Position numbers and translations under genes: made by a program. 8,935 bases of DNA from assembly GCA_965368765.1 (NCBI GenBank), contig CBDUOF010000216.1:1-8935 (forward strand), given 5' to 3'. The notes beneath the pieces were generated by a model. It made no database searches, was not told the origin of the DNA, and was given only the letters and a program-made list of their open reading frames with translations. This document shows positions 1 through 6,732 of the stretch, in pieces (within the stretch, counting starts at the first letter, position 1; each line of letters starts with the position of its first letter). This DNA comes from Leptofilum sp965368765 (lineage in GTDB: Bacteria > Chloroflexota > Anaerolineae > Promineifilales > Promineifilaceae).

Positions 1-996
1 ACGGGCCAAACGAACTTATATGTGATTGGCAGTATGGTTACGCAAGTGCCTTCTGCAGCCGATTCTGTAGGGAATGCGGCCCTGGTGACCGAAATACAAA
101 ATCTAAATGGTGTCTTGCTGTTGGCGGCGGCCATGATTATTGTTGGGTTTGGCTTTAAGATTTCGGCCGTGCCGTTCCATTTTTGGACACCTGACGTTTA
201 CGAGGGCAGCCCGACGCCATTCACAGCGTTTGTTTCGACCGCTTCAAAAGCGGCAGGCTTTGCCATTTTTATGCGCGTCTTTACCTCCGGGATGCTCGGC
301 TTTACGGCTGGCAACCTGGGGCAGGCGGGTCAGGGTAGTGCCTGGTGGCCAATGCTTGTCTCGATGTGCATTATTACCATGACCATCGGAAACTTTGCGG
401 CCATTTATCAACGCAACATCAAGCGCATGTTGGCCTACTCCAGCATTTCCCAGGCAGGCTATGCTATGATTGGCCTGGTGACGCTTACCCCCGATGGATC
501 CGGGGCGGCAATGTTTTATTTGTTAATGTACGTGTTTACCAACGTCGCTGCATTTGGTGTCATTATTGTCATCAGCAACGTCTCTAAATCTGAGCAAATG
601 GATGACTTCTATGGTCTCAACAAGCGCTCCCCTTACCTGGCCCTGGTGATGCTGTTTGCCCTTCTGTCGTTGGGTGGTATTCCCCCAACGGCCGGTTTCT
701 TGGGTAAGTTCTTTATCTTTAAAGCCGCGATTGATGCTGGTTACTGGTGGTTGGCGCTGATTGGTATTTTGAATGCATTTGTGGCTTTGTATTACTATTT
801 GAATGTTATCAAATACATGTATCTGTACGATTCAGAGCAAGCCGATATTGCTATTCCAGTTTCACGTGGGGCCTGGGTTGGGCTTGGCTTATCGACCGCT
901 GCAATCATTTATTTGGGCGTGAATGCTGGCCCTGCTTTTGAGTGGACGCGGGAAGCGGCCGTTTCCTTTTTCTCACTGGTCAGTGCAGGTGGTTAG
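1..996 (+). CDS. nuoN: NADH-quinone oxidoreductase subunit N (complex I), 5' end missing
   Basis: NuoN is one of the antiporter-like, proton-pumping membrane subunits of respiratory complex I. The reading frame is open from base 1, so the gene enters from the left edge; about 331 C-terminal codons are present of the roughly 480-500 usual for the family. The GTG at 22 is an internal valine, not the start. Family hallmarks seen here are the block VPFHFWTPDVYEGSPTPFTA, then STASKAAG with its channel lysine (codon 247-249), NIKRMLAYSSISQAGYAMIG with a second conserved lysine (codon 421-423), and LGGIPPTAGFLGKF with a third (codon 706-708). The protein is almost wholly hydrophobic, as expected for a chain of transmembrane helices. 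In nuo operons nuoN is normally the last gene, which fits the new promoter beginning just downstream. Very little doubt about family; NuoM and NuoL are less likely because of the VYEGSPTP block. Confidence 0.95.
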   Translation, partial: TGQTNLYVIGSMVTQVPSAADSVGNAALVTEIQNLNGVLLLAAAMIIVGFGFKISAVPFHFWTPDVYEGSPTPFTAFVSTASKAAGFAIFMRVFTSGMLGFTAGNLGQAGQGSAWWPMLVSMCIITMTIGNFAAIYQRNIKRMLAYSSISQAGYAMIGLVTLTPDGSGAAMFYLLMYVFTNVAAFGVIIVISNVSKSEQMDDFYGLNKRSPYLALVMLFALLSLGGIPPTAGFLGKFFIFKAAIDAGYWWLALIGILNAFVALYYYLNVIKYMYLYDSEQADIAIPVSRGAWVGLGLSTAAIIYLGVNAGPAFEWTREAAVSFFSLVSAGG

Positions 997-1018
997 CCCC
1001 TTAAAAAGGCAGATTTTT
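996..1018 (+). terminator. Possible weak terminator after nuoN
   Basis: A small hairpin (CCTT / AAGG, 999-1002 with 1006-1009) is followed by five T residues at 1014-1018, directly after the nuoN stop codon. The stem has only four pairs, so it may do little. Its position at the end of nuo and before the atp promoter is the main reason to list it. Confidence 0.25.
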
Positions 1019-1021
1019 ACA

Positions 1022-1049
1022 TTGCCCCACACTTTAATTGTGATATAAT
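1022..1049 (+). promoter_or_regulatory. Promoter of the atp operon (extended -10)
   Basis: A perfect -10 hexamer TATAAT lies at 1044-1049, preceded by TG one base upstream (TGATATAAT), which is the extended -10 form. A partial -35, TTGCCC, lies at 1022-1027 with a 16-base spacer. Transcription would begin near 1056, giving a leader of about 24 bases before the GTG at 1080. This suits a vegetative sigma-70-type promoter that lets the ATP synthase genes be expressed apart from nuo. Confidence 0.65.
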
Positions 1050-1079
1050 GCGCAAACTCGCACTCATGGATGAGGCATT

Positions 1080-1343
1080 GTGAAAAAAGATAACCAAGAA
1101 ATAAGTGTGCCCGCAACCGTGGCACTTATTGTCAGTCAAGTTGGTTGTATTTCCGTTCTCATCATCGGCCTTGCATTGGGTGCTGGCTTGTTACTTAACG
1201 AATTCCTGGGTACTCAAATATTTACAGTGTTATTTATACTGGGTAGCTTTCCACTTGTCCTTTACCTGACGATGCGGATAGCTATGCGTGCACAACGCCA
1301 ATTGACGAGTACCCCTTCTACGGAGGAAGAAAATAAAGCATGA
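1080..1343 (+). CDS. atpI: AtpZ/AtpI-like ATP synthase helper membrane protein
   Basis: This is a small membrane protein of 87 residues with two transmembrane segments (about residues 11-40 and 46-67) and a polar C-terminal tail rich in Thr, Ser and Glu. Its position as first gene of an atp operon, its size and its two-helix layout match the AtpZ/AtpI family, whose members assist assembly of the c ring or magnesium supply to F-type ATP synthase. The start is GTG at 1080, four bases after a GAGG (1072-1075); no better start is visible. The stop codon overlaps the atpB start (ATGA at 1340-1343), so the two are translationally coupled. The family is poorly conserved in sequence, so the call leans on context, and the symbol could equally be atpZ. 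Confidence 0.75.
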   Translation: MKKDNQEISVPATVALIVSQVGCISVLIIGLALGAGLLLNEFLGTQIFTVLFILGSFPLVLYLTMRIAMRAQRQLTSTPSTEEENKA

Positions 1344-2431
1344 AAAAACGGTATGTTATCTACCTTTCTCTGCTTGGCTTAATCGCCCTTCAAATTTTTT
1401 CACCACCAGCTCTTCCAGTTATTCAGCTTCCTGGTGAAGTTGTGTTCAGATGGCCAGGTGGCAGCGAATTTCTGGGTGGCTGGTTTGCCGCGGGGATTAC
1501 CAATACTTTCATCGGCTCTGTTTTGGCAGGCCTCCTTGTGCTGATAATTGCATTTGTTGTGCGTGCCCCGTCACGCACTGCCGAAGAAGTACCAACGGGT
1601 TTCTACAATTTCATTGAAATGATCATTGAGATGGCTTATGGCTATGTAGAAAATGCCGCTGGCAAGTGGGCCAAAACATTTTTCCCCTTCTTTATGACGT
1701 TTATTCTTTGGATTGTTATTGCGAACTGGATGGAATTGATTCCAGGCGTGGACGCCATTGGTAAATGGGAAACTTCAGGTGAGTTGGCTATTCATCAGGC
1801 CGAATTGGAGACTGGGCATCACATTGAGGGTGAGGAAGCGGATTTGATTGAGGAAGAGGCTTTGGAAGCAAATACGCTCGGCCTTCGTTCCTGGCCTTTC
1901 TTGTTGAGCAGCAGTCAGGCAGAAGAAGGCGCTCCTCTTGGTGAGGAAATCCATCATGCACCCACAGGTACAAATCCTGAGGCTGCCGACTGGACAATTG
2001 TGCCTTATGTGCGTGCCGCTGCCACCGATTTGAACTTCACCCTTGCCCTTGCCATCATCTCTGTGGTGATGACACAGTATTACGGTATGAAAGCTCAAGG
2101 CATGAAGTATTGGCGTAAGTTCTTCCCCTTCTATGCTGGTAAGGGTGACGAAATTGCCAAGAACCCGCTGGCTGTGATGGACATTGGCGTCGGTCTTCTA
2201 GAGTTCATTAGTGAAATCTTCAAAATTGTTTCATTTGCCTTCCGGCTTTTGGGCAATATTTTTGCGGGTCAGGTTTTGCTCTTTGTGATTGCTTCTCTGC
2301 TTCCAATTGCCAACCTGTTGTTCTGGCACCTTGAGTTTGGTGTTGGTTTGCTCCAGGGTGTTGTTTTTGCCCTGTTAACCCTGACATTCATGAAGGGTGC
2401 GACTGAGTCTCATCACGGGGACGAACATTAG
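1340..2431 (+). CDS. atpB: ATP synthase F0 subunit a, with a long acidic insertion
   Basis: Subunit a forms the two proton half-channels beside the rotating c ring. The essential arginine is at residue 302 in FRLLGNIFAGQVLL, and the last helix carries the conserved Gln339 in LLQGVVFALLTLTF. The block FFPFFMTFILWIVIANWMEL (about 114-133) matches the second membrane helix of the family, and ATDLNFTLALA (228-238) begins the next conserved part. At 363 residues it is about 90-120 longer than usual. Most of the excess is residues 143-218, rich in Glu and His, between those two helices; in the E. coli topology this loop faces outside the cytoplasm. A GGAGG at 1322-1326 inside the end of the preceding gene lies 13 bases before the ATG. 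The family call is certain; the role of the insertion is unknown. Confidence 0.96.
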   Translation: MKKRYVIYLSLLGLIALQIFSPPALPVIQLPGEVVFRWPGGSEFLGGWFAAGITNTFIGSVLAGLLVLIIAFVVRAPSRTAEEVPTGFYNFIEMIIEMAYGYVENAAGKWAKTFFPFFMTFILWIVIANWMELIPGVDAIGKWETSGELAIHQAELETGHHIEGEEADLIEEEALEANTLGLRSWPFLLSSSQAEEGAPLGEEIHHAPTGTNPEAADWTIVPYVRAAATDLNFTLALAIISVVMTQYYGMKAQGMKYWRKFFPFYAGKGDEIAKNPLAVMDIGVGLLEFISEIFKIVSFAFRLLGNIFAGQVLLFVIASLLPIANLLFWHLEFGVGLLQGVVFALLTLTFMKGATESHHGDEH

Positions 2432-2436
2432 AATCA

Positions 2437-2494
2437 GACCCTATGGGTTTGGCAACGGATAGATAGTTGATTCATAAGGTGTACGCTTAGGGTC
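2437..2494 (+). other. Long-range inverted repeat in the atpB-atpE spacer
   Basis: The 135-base spacer between atpB and atpE is long for this otherwise tight operon. It contains a perfect 7-base inverted repeat, GACCCTA at 2437-2443 and TAGGGTC at 2488-2494, separated by 44 bases. The left arm can alternatively fold on itself, since ACCC-TAT-GGGT lies at 2438-2448. An RNA structure protecting or setting translation of atpE mRNA is possible, since c subunits are needed in many copies. A downstream A/T-rich stretch with TATAAA (2504-2509) lacks a convincing -35. Confidence 0.3.
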
Positions 2495-2566
2495 AAAGTA
2501 TTTTATAAATTGCGGCTTTACGGCCGATTAGATTAAGATAAATAACACGTTCGGAGGAAAAATATT

Positions 2567-2815
2567 ATGGATGTAGCAGCAGCTGAAGCAATTGCTCAAG
2601 GTCTAAAATTTCTTGGTGCAGGTTTGGCTATGACAGGTGCTATTGGCGCCGGTGCTGGTGTAGGTATTGTTGTGGGTGGGGCAGTACAAGGTATTGCCCG
2701 GAACCCAGATGCGGCCGGTACAATTACAGGTAACATGATTTTGGGTGTCGCTCTGGCAGAAGCCGTGGCTATCTATGCTTTGGTTGTCGCCCTGATTCTG
2801 ATCTTTGTTGCATAA
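2567..2815 (+). CDS. atpE: ATP synthase F0 subunit c (proteolipid)
   Basis: This is the 82-residue hairpin protein that forms the rotor ring in the membrane. It shows the glycine-rich first helix (GAGAGVG, residues 27-33), the polar loop RNPDA (45-49) that contacts gamma and epsilon, and the ion-carrying Glu65 in the second helix (VALAEAVAIY). Compared with the sodium-binding c subunit of Ilyobacter (Gln32, Glu65, Ser66, Thr67), this one has Val32, Ala66 and Val67, so it lacks the sodium ligands and is predicted to carry protons. A strong ribosome site GGAGG (2553-2557) lies 9 bases before the ATG, as suits the most abundant F0 subunit. Confidence 0.97.
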   Translation: MDVAAAEAIAQGLKFLGAGLAMTGAIGAGAGVGIVVGGAVQGIARNPDAAGTITGNMILGVALAEAVAIYALVVALILIFVA

Positions 2816-2861
2816 TTCTTTGCCCATTGGGTGAACAAGGATTGATTAGGAGAGAACATAA

Positions 2862-3566
2862 ATGGAAGCGTTAGGTATTAATATTGGCTACATCTTAATG
2901 CAGATTCTTCTCTTCATTATTTTGTTTATGGTGTTGCGCGGTTATTTGTACAATCCCATTATTAACAATCTTGAAGAGCGAAAAACAAAGATTGCCAAGG
3001 GTTTGGAAGATGCTCGTCAGGCAGCCATTGCGCGCGACAGTGCCGATGCAGAGGCGAAGAAGATTATGGACAGCGTTCGGGCTGAAGCTGCCCAACTGCG
3101 TATTGACGCGTCGGTTCAGGCTGAAGAGACGGCCAATGGCATTCAGGCGCAGGCCAAGCAAGAAGCCGCTGATATTGTGAATGCGGCTCGGGCTGAGGCT
3201 GAAGAAGAGCGGAACAATATTTTGGCAGGTGCACGTGGTCAGATTGCGTCAATCGCCATTGCCGCAGCCAACAAAATTGTGGGTGAATCGCTCGATGACA
3301 ACCGCCAGCGTGCGATTATTGCTGATTTCTTTGCTAAAGTTCCGGCTGACGCTGCCAAGCTGTCTGGAACATCTGGTGAAGTTACCAGCGCTGTGCCGCT
3401 CACAGATGCAGAACAGGCTGAAGTGAAGAAAGCGCTAAGCTTGGAATCGGTATCTTTTAAGGTGAATCCGAGTATTTTAGGTGGCTTGGTTGTTCGTGTT
3501 GGCGACAAGGTTGTAGATAGCAGCGTTGCGACCCGTATGACCGCCATGCGTGACTCTTTGAAGTAA
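2862..3566 (+). CDS. atpF: ATP synthase subunit b fused to a delta C-terminal domain
   Basis: This is the peripheral stalk of ATP synthase. Residues 5-26 form the single N-terminal membrane anchor; about 36-135 are a long charged, alanine-rich coiled coil typical of b; AANKIVGESL (135-144) is the usual end of a b chain. The protein then continues to 234 residues, against about 156-170 for b. The extra part resembles the C-terminal domain of subunit delta: VTSAVPLTDAEQ (174-185) and NPSILGGLVVRVGDKVVDSS (202-221). The delta N-terminal six-helix domain, which binds the alpha subunits, is absent. A b-delta fusion is known in mycobacteria, but there the whole of delta is present. AGGAGA at 2848-2853 lies 8 bases before the ATG. 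It is the last gene of the operon; no atpA follows. Confidence 0.9.
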   Translation: MEALGINIGYILMQILLFIILFMVLRGYLYNPIINNLEERKTKIAKGLEDARQAAIARDSADAEAKKIMDSVRAEAAQLRIDASVQAEETANGIQAQAKQEAADIVNAARAEAEEERNNILAGARGQIASIAIAAANKIVGESLDDNRQRAIIADFFAKVPADAAKLSGTSGEVTSAVPLTDAEQAEVKKALSLESVSFKVNPSILGGLVVRVGDKVVDSSVATRMTAMRDSLK

Positions 3567-3629
3567 GCCCTCGTTGAGGGATGAGAAGTGAGTGGGTCGT
3601 TGTGAAACGGCCGTAAACTGAAAAAGCCG

Positions 3630-3658
3630 AAAGAGCCAGGGGTTCCCCTGGCTTTTTT
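3630..3658 (+). terminator. Strong intrinsic terminator of the atp operon, possibly bidirectional
   Basis: An 8-pair GC-rich stem, AGCCAGGG (3634-3641) with CCCTGGCT (3646-3653), closes a GTTC loop and is followed by a T run (3653-3658). The A-rich bases 3630-3633 can pair with part of the T run and lengthen the stem. It lies 67 bases after the atpF stop. On the minus strand the hairpin is followed by a less regular T-rich stretch, so it may also stop readthrough from the convergent gene ending at 3668. Confidence 0.85.
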
Positions 3659-3667
3659 ATTGAGGCG

Positions 3668-4351
3668 CTATCCGGTTTTGATGGGCATGTACTGCATGAG
3701 CTTTGAAGCCAAATTAGATAGTGGCAAACTTTGTAGCCAGATGCGACCGGGGCCAGTCAGCGAAGCCAGGAAGAGACCCTCGCCACCGAACAAGATGTTT
3801 TTGACGCCCTTAACACGCTGAATGTCGTAATTAACAGATGGTTCATACATGGCAATATGCCCTGGATCAACCTGCATGGTTTCTCCGGCCTGAAGCGAAT
3901 ATTCGCGGACTTCCCCGGCAATTTCTACCCAGGCAATGCCGGGGCCGGTAACCTTTTGCAGGATAAATCCCTCACCGCCAAACAGGCCACTGCCTAACTT
4001 ACGCCGGAAGTGAATTTCTAATGCGACTGAATCTTGAGCGACCATAAAGGCATCTTTCTGGCAAATGCGGCTTTCTCCATTGCCCAGGGGCACGGGGACG
4101 ATGGAGCCAGGTGCTTCTGGGGTGAAGGTGATCATGCTTTTGGCGGCTTTGGCCGTATAGGTGGTCAAAAAGAGCGATTCACCAGACAGACTGCGAGCCA
4201 GACCCTTGAGCAAACCGCCACGCGTGTTGGTGCTCATTTCAACGTCACCCTTCATCCAGGCCATGCCACCCGATTCAGTATAAATAGATTCACCGCTCTC
4301 CAGAAAAATATCTAATGTTTGCAGAGTCGTACCATTGATCTCGTAGCGCAT
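3668..4351 (-). CDS. AIM24 family protein (TIGR00266 type)
   Basis: This 227-residue soluble protein belongs to the AIM24/DUF124 family, beta-rich proteins widespread in bacteria whose biochemical role is not settled; the yeast mitochondrial member affects inner-membrane organisation. Family signs are the early YTESGGMAWMKGDV block (24-37), then a GGLLKGLARSLSGESLF segment (45-61). Two internal copies of a glycine-rich unit follow, LFGGEGFILQKVTGPGIAWVEI (123-144) and LFGGEGLFLASLTGPGRIWLQS (187-208), as expected of a repeated beta architecture. There is no signal peptide or membrane helix. The ATG at 4351 is supported by a near-perfect ribosome site AGAGGAGGT (4365-4357) five bases upstream. 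It is convergent with the atp operon and divergent from the phosphodiesterase gene at 4427, so it appears to be a single-gene unit. Confidence 0.88.
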   Translation of the reverse strand: MRYEINGTTLQTLDIFLESGESIYTESGGMAWMKGDVEMSTNTRGGLLKGLARSLSGESLFLTTYTAKAAKSMITFTPEAPGSIVPVPLGNGESRICQKDAFMVAQDSVALEIHFRRKLGSGLFGGEGFILQKVTGPGIAWVEIAGEVREYSLQAGETMQVDPGHIAMYEPSVNYDIQRVKGVKNILFGGEGLFLASLTGPGRIWLQSLPLSNLASKLMQYMPIKTG

Positions 4352-4426
4352 ATCAGACCTCCTCTATTCGTAATCCTCCCGCCGGTGCCAGCCAAGGCCA
4401 TTTAAGAAACCCGCGAGAGGTAGATT

Positions 4427-5749
4427 GTGGTGCAAAATAATTTCACCGCAACCAATTATAACAACGTCAAGGATTTATTGCGTGTCTTAATGAAAGTGAA
4501 TGATATTGAACAGTTAAATTTACCAGGGCCTGCTGAATTTACCTTGCCGGATTATAACGGTGGCTCAATTGCCAACGTGCCGGCAACAGTGGCGGCGGTG
4601 TTGGGAGTACCTTTTGCCGGATTGCCTGCGTTACCCGAGCCAATGTGGCGGCCGTTGAGTAATAGCATAAAGCGTGTGGTCCTGCTGACGCTGGATGGAT
4701 TTGGCTGGAACTTGTTTCAGGAACGGCAAGATCTGTTTACGGCCGTTTCCCATCGCGCCCTCATTAGCAATCAACTCACCTCCATTTTTCCTTCCACGAC
4801 GGTCGCTGCGCTGAGCAGTCTGTGGACCGGGTCCGCACCGGCACAACACGGGCTGGTAGGTTTGCGACTATTTTTCCCCGAGTATGCTGTATCTGCCGGA
4901 ATGCTTGATTTTTCACCCCTGTTTTTTAAAGCGCAGGATGCGTTGGTGGAGGCTGGACTGGACCCAGAACAATTCTTGCAGCTACCTGGGGTGGCAGAGC
5001 AGTTGGCCACGTCTGGCGTACCAACCTATGCTTTCAAAGGAAAAGAAATTGTTGATTCCGTGCTGAGCCAAATGCACGGGCGCGGCGTGGCCAAGTCGTT
5101 TGGCGTGTATTCCTTTGCCGAGATGTTGGTGCAAATGCGCGAGCTGCTGCATCAGAAAGCGGGGGAGCGGCTGTTTATCAACGCCTATTGGCCATCGATC
5201 GATACCTTGAGCCATTATCATACCTGGCAAGGAACGGCCGTTTCTGCCGAACTGCGTGCCCTGTTTTTTCAGCTGCAAACCGAATTCTTTGAGGCCCTTA
5301 CGGCCGAGGCACGACAAGACACCGCTTTCTTCATCGTTGCCGACCACGGTCAGGAGTTGACACCGGTGAGCCAACAAATCTTCCTGGGAGATCACCCCGA
5401 GCTGGAGAAGTTGCTGTTTATGCGTCCGACAGGGGAGCCGCGCGTGCTGTATCTTTATGCCCGGCACGGCTGCCAGCAGGCGGTGATTGACTATATCAAC
5501 ACGAATTTAGGTGAAGCAATGACGGCCGTCTCAACCCAGGACGCTTTAAAGGCGGGTCTCTTTGCACCAGATAACGTTGCTTCCAACGTGGCAGATCGAT
5601 TGGGTGATGTGGTTGTGATCATGCGAGGCGGTTACGCTTTGTTTAGTGAAGCCGAACGTGCCTGGGCACCTAAAATGATTGGACGGCACGGTGGGATGAC
5701 GCATGCTGAGATGCAGGTGCCCTGGCTCGGTTTTCACCTGGATCAATAA
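4427..5749 (+). CDS. Alkaline phosphatase superfamily phosphodiesterase / nucleotide pyrophosphatase-like protein
   Basis: This 440-residue enzyme carries the two-metal site of the type I phosphodiesterase/nucleotide pyrophosphatase family. Asp90 in LLTLDGFGW is a metal ligand. Thr125 in FPSTTVAAL is the likely nucleophile, aligned to the threonine of FPTKTFPN in NPP enzymes. Asp259 and His263 (WPSIDTLSHYH), Asp306-His307 (VADHGQ) and His421 (GRHGGMTH) supply the other ligands. The family hydrolyses phosphodiester or pyrophosphate bonds; the substrate here cannot be read from sequence. No signal peptide is evident, so a cytoplasmic enzyme is likely. The start is GTG at 4427 (a second GTG follows at 4430), with GAGAGGT at 4415-4421 upstream; a later ATG at residue 22 is possible. 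It carries three in-frame ACGGCCGT motifs encoding Thr-Ala-Val. The 75 bases to the divergent AIM24 gene hold no clear promoter. Confidence 0.88.
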   Translation: MVQNNFTATNYNNVKDLLRVLMKVNDIEQLNLPGPAEFTLPDYNGGSIANVPATVAAVLGVPFAGLPALPEPMWRPLSNSIKRVVLLTLDGFGWNLFQERQDLFTAVSHRALISNQLTSIFPSTTVAALSSLWTGSAPAQHGLVGLRLFFPEYAVSAGMLDFSPLFFKAQDALVEAGLDPEQFLQLPGVAEQLATSGVPTYAFKGKEIVDSVLSQMHGRGVAKSFGVYSFAEMLVQMRELLHQKAGERLFINAYWPSIDTLSHYHTWQGTAVSAELRALFFQLQTEFFEALTAEARQDTAFFIVADHGQELTPVSQQIFLGDHPELEKLLFMRPTGEPRVLYLYARHGCQQAVIDYINTNLGEAMTAVSTQDALKAGLFAPDNVASNVADRLGDVVVIMRGGYALFSEAERAWAPKMIGRHGGMTHAEMQVPWLGFHLDQ

Positions 5750-5812
5750 TGTGTTTGCCGTGAGGGTTGATGAGTTGATTCGCTCTGACATGCTAATTGC
5801 ATTGCCGCCTTG

Positions 5813-5827
5813 GCACTTAATAAGTGC
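5813..5827. promoter_or_regulatory. Perfect palindrome upstream of a promoter, possible operator
   Basis: GCACTTA (5813-5819) and TAAGTGC (5821-5827) are exact inverted copies around a single central A. No T run follows, so it is not a terminator. It ends 12 bases before the -35 box at 5840, a common place for a dimeric regulator to bind. The regulator is unknown and the role is inferred only from symmetry and position. Confidence 0.4.
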
Positions 5828-5839
5828 AGCCCACAATGC

Positions 5840-5868
5840 TTGACAGGTATCCACAGTTTAGATAGCAT
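5840..5868 (+). promoter_or_regulatory. Candidate promoter for the lipid gene pair
   Basis: A perfect -35 TTGACA (5840-5845) is followed after 17 bases by TAGCAT (5863-5868), matching four of six consensus -10 positions. Transcription would begin near 5875, leaving a leader of about 200 bases before the CDP-alcohol phosphatidyltransferase start. The long leader is a reason for caution. A second A/T-rich patch at 6006-6017 (TTTACA, TATTAT) has no properly spaced partner box. Confidence 0.45.
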
Positions 5869-6081
5869 CCGATTGTTACTCAATGAAGCGTATCGTTGGG
5901 TAAATCAGAATAAGCTATCCTACATGCATGACGAGGATGTTAGCCTGTGATTTGTTCAAGTAAATGCGGGCAAAGCAGCCCATTGATTCAAAGCACACCC
6001 TCGCCTTTACATATTATTTTCATCAGAAGCGAGTTTAGGAACAAGTGAGCGTCCGGATTGCTGGGGACGATGTGAGCACCT

Positions 6082-6732
6082 ATGGAAACCAAAACAGTTC
6101 CACCTATTAAAGAGCGAAAGACATTAACCGACTACATGCGGGCCAACACCAAATTCATAATCGATCCCATTGTGACCCATTTGGCGCGGTACCGCTTTTC
6201 ACCAGACGCACTTACCGTCACTGGTATGTTGGCCCACTTTCTATTTGCCTGGCTCATTGCTCAGGGCCACATGACCTGGGCAGGGGTAACGATGTTTTTC
6301 ATTGCACCACTGGATGCGTTTGATGGTGCCCTGGCGCGGAAATTGGGTCGCAAGCAAGGCGGATTTGGCGCATTTCTAGATTCCACGCTGGATCGGCTGG
6401 CTGAGATAATTTTGTTTGGTGGGTTCATCCTGTTTTACATGAATCAAGAGAATGCGCTCATGCTTGGCGTGGCTTATTTGGCCATCACCGGATCGATTAT
6501 GGTGAGCTATGCCCGGGCCCGGGCTGAAGCATTAGGTTACGACTGCAAAGTTGGCATTGCCAGCAGGGTAGAGCGCTATTTTGTGTTGATCAGCCTGCTG
6601 TTTTTGAATCTACCGCAGATTGCCCTCATTATTTTGGCAGTTGCTACCTACATTACATTGGGACAGCGTATGTATCACGTTTGGCAGCAGGCGTATCAAA
6701 GTCCTGAAGGTGTTGGAAGCGGTAATGACTAA
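6082..6732 (+). CDS. CDP-alcohol phosphatidyltransferase (phosphatidylinositol-phosphate-synthase-like)
   Basis: Members of this integral membrane family move a phosphatidyl group from CDP-diacylglycerol to an alcohol to make phospholipid head groups. The catalytic signature is complete: Asp78, Asp81-Gly82, Ala85-Arg86, Gly96, Asp100 and Asp104 (DAFDGALAR then GAFLDSTLDR). The arginine-rich block SYARARAEALGYDCKVGIAS (142-161) followed by RVERY resembles phosphatidylinositol-phosphate and archaetidylinositol-phosphate synthases more than phosphatidylglycerophosphate synthase, so an inositol phosphate acceptor is plausible but unproven. At 216 residues with about six hydrophobic segments, it is of normal family size. 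An in-frame TGA at 6073 shows the protein cannot begin further upstream; the ribosome site is weak (GTGAG, 6072-6076). Its end overlaps the lgt start by 8 bases, which implies co-translation. Confidence 0.9.
   Translation: METKTVPPIKERKTLTDYMRANTKFIIDPIVTHLARYRFSPDALTVTGMLAHFLFAWLIAQGHMTWAGVTMFFIAPLDAFDGALARKLGRKQGGFGAFLDSTLDRLAEIILFGGFILFYMNQENALMLGVAYLAITGSIMVSYARARAEALGYDCKVGIASRVERYFVLISLLFLNLPQIALIILAVATYITLGQRMYHVWQQAYQSPEGVGSGND

Larger units (their letters stand above)
5750..6081. other. 332-base gap without a convincing gene
   Basis: No ribosome-site-supported gene is seen on either strand. The gap contains the palindrome at 5813-5827, a candidate promoter at 5840-5868 and a long leader up to the ATG at 6082. 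One plus-strand frame is open from 5789 to the TGA at 5948-5950, and its last 28 codons (SIRLLLNEAYRWVNQNKLSY and on) read like protein. It has no ATG at its head and no clear ribosome site, so it may be a gene relic or chance. No tRNA-like cloverleaf was found. Confidence 0.5.

Noticed and set aside
22..24. GTG at 22 as the nuoN start
   Set aside because: The frame is open to base 1 and reads as internal NuoN sequence; the conserved N-terminal third is missing, so the gene begins outside the window.
2603..2827. Minus-strand open frame covering atpE
   Set aside because: It mirrors the low-complexity glycine and alanine codons of atpE and has no independent evidence.
4982..5467. 161-codon minus-strand open frame inside the phosphodiesterase gene
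   Set aside because: It is opposite a gene with complete catalytic motifs, has no recognisable domain and no ribosome site; it is a shadow frame.
6620..6724. Upstream extension of lgt from an ATG at 6620
   Set aside because: The extra 35 codons would lie within the CDP-alcohol phosphatidyltransferase gene, show no Lgt character, and a better ribosome site precedes the ATG at 6725.
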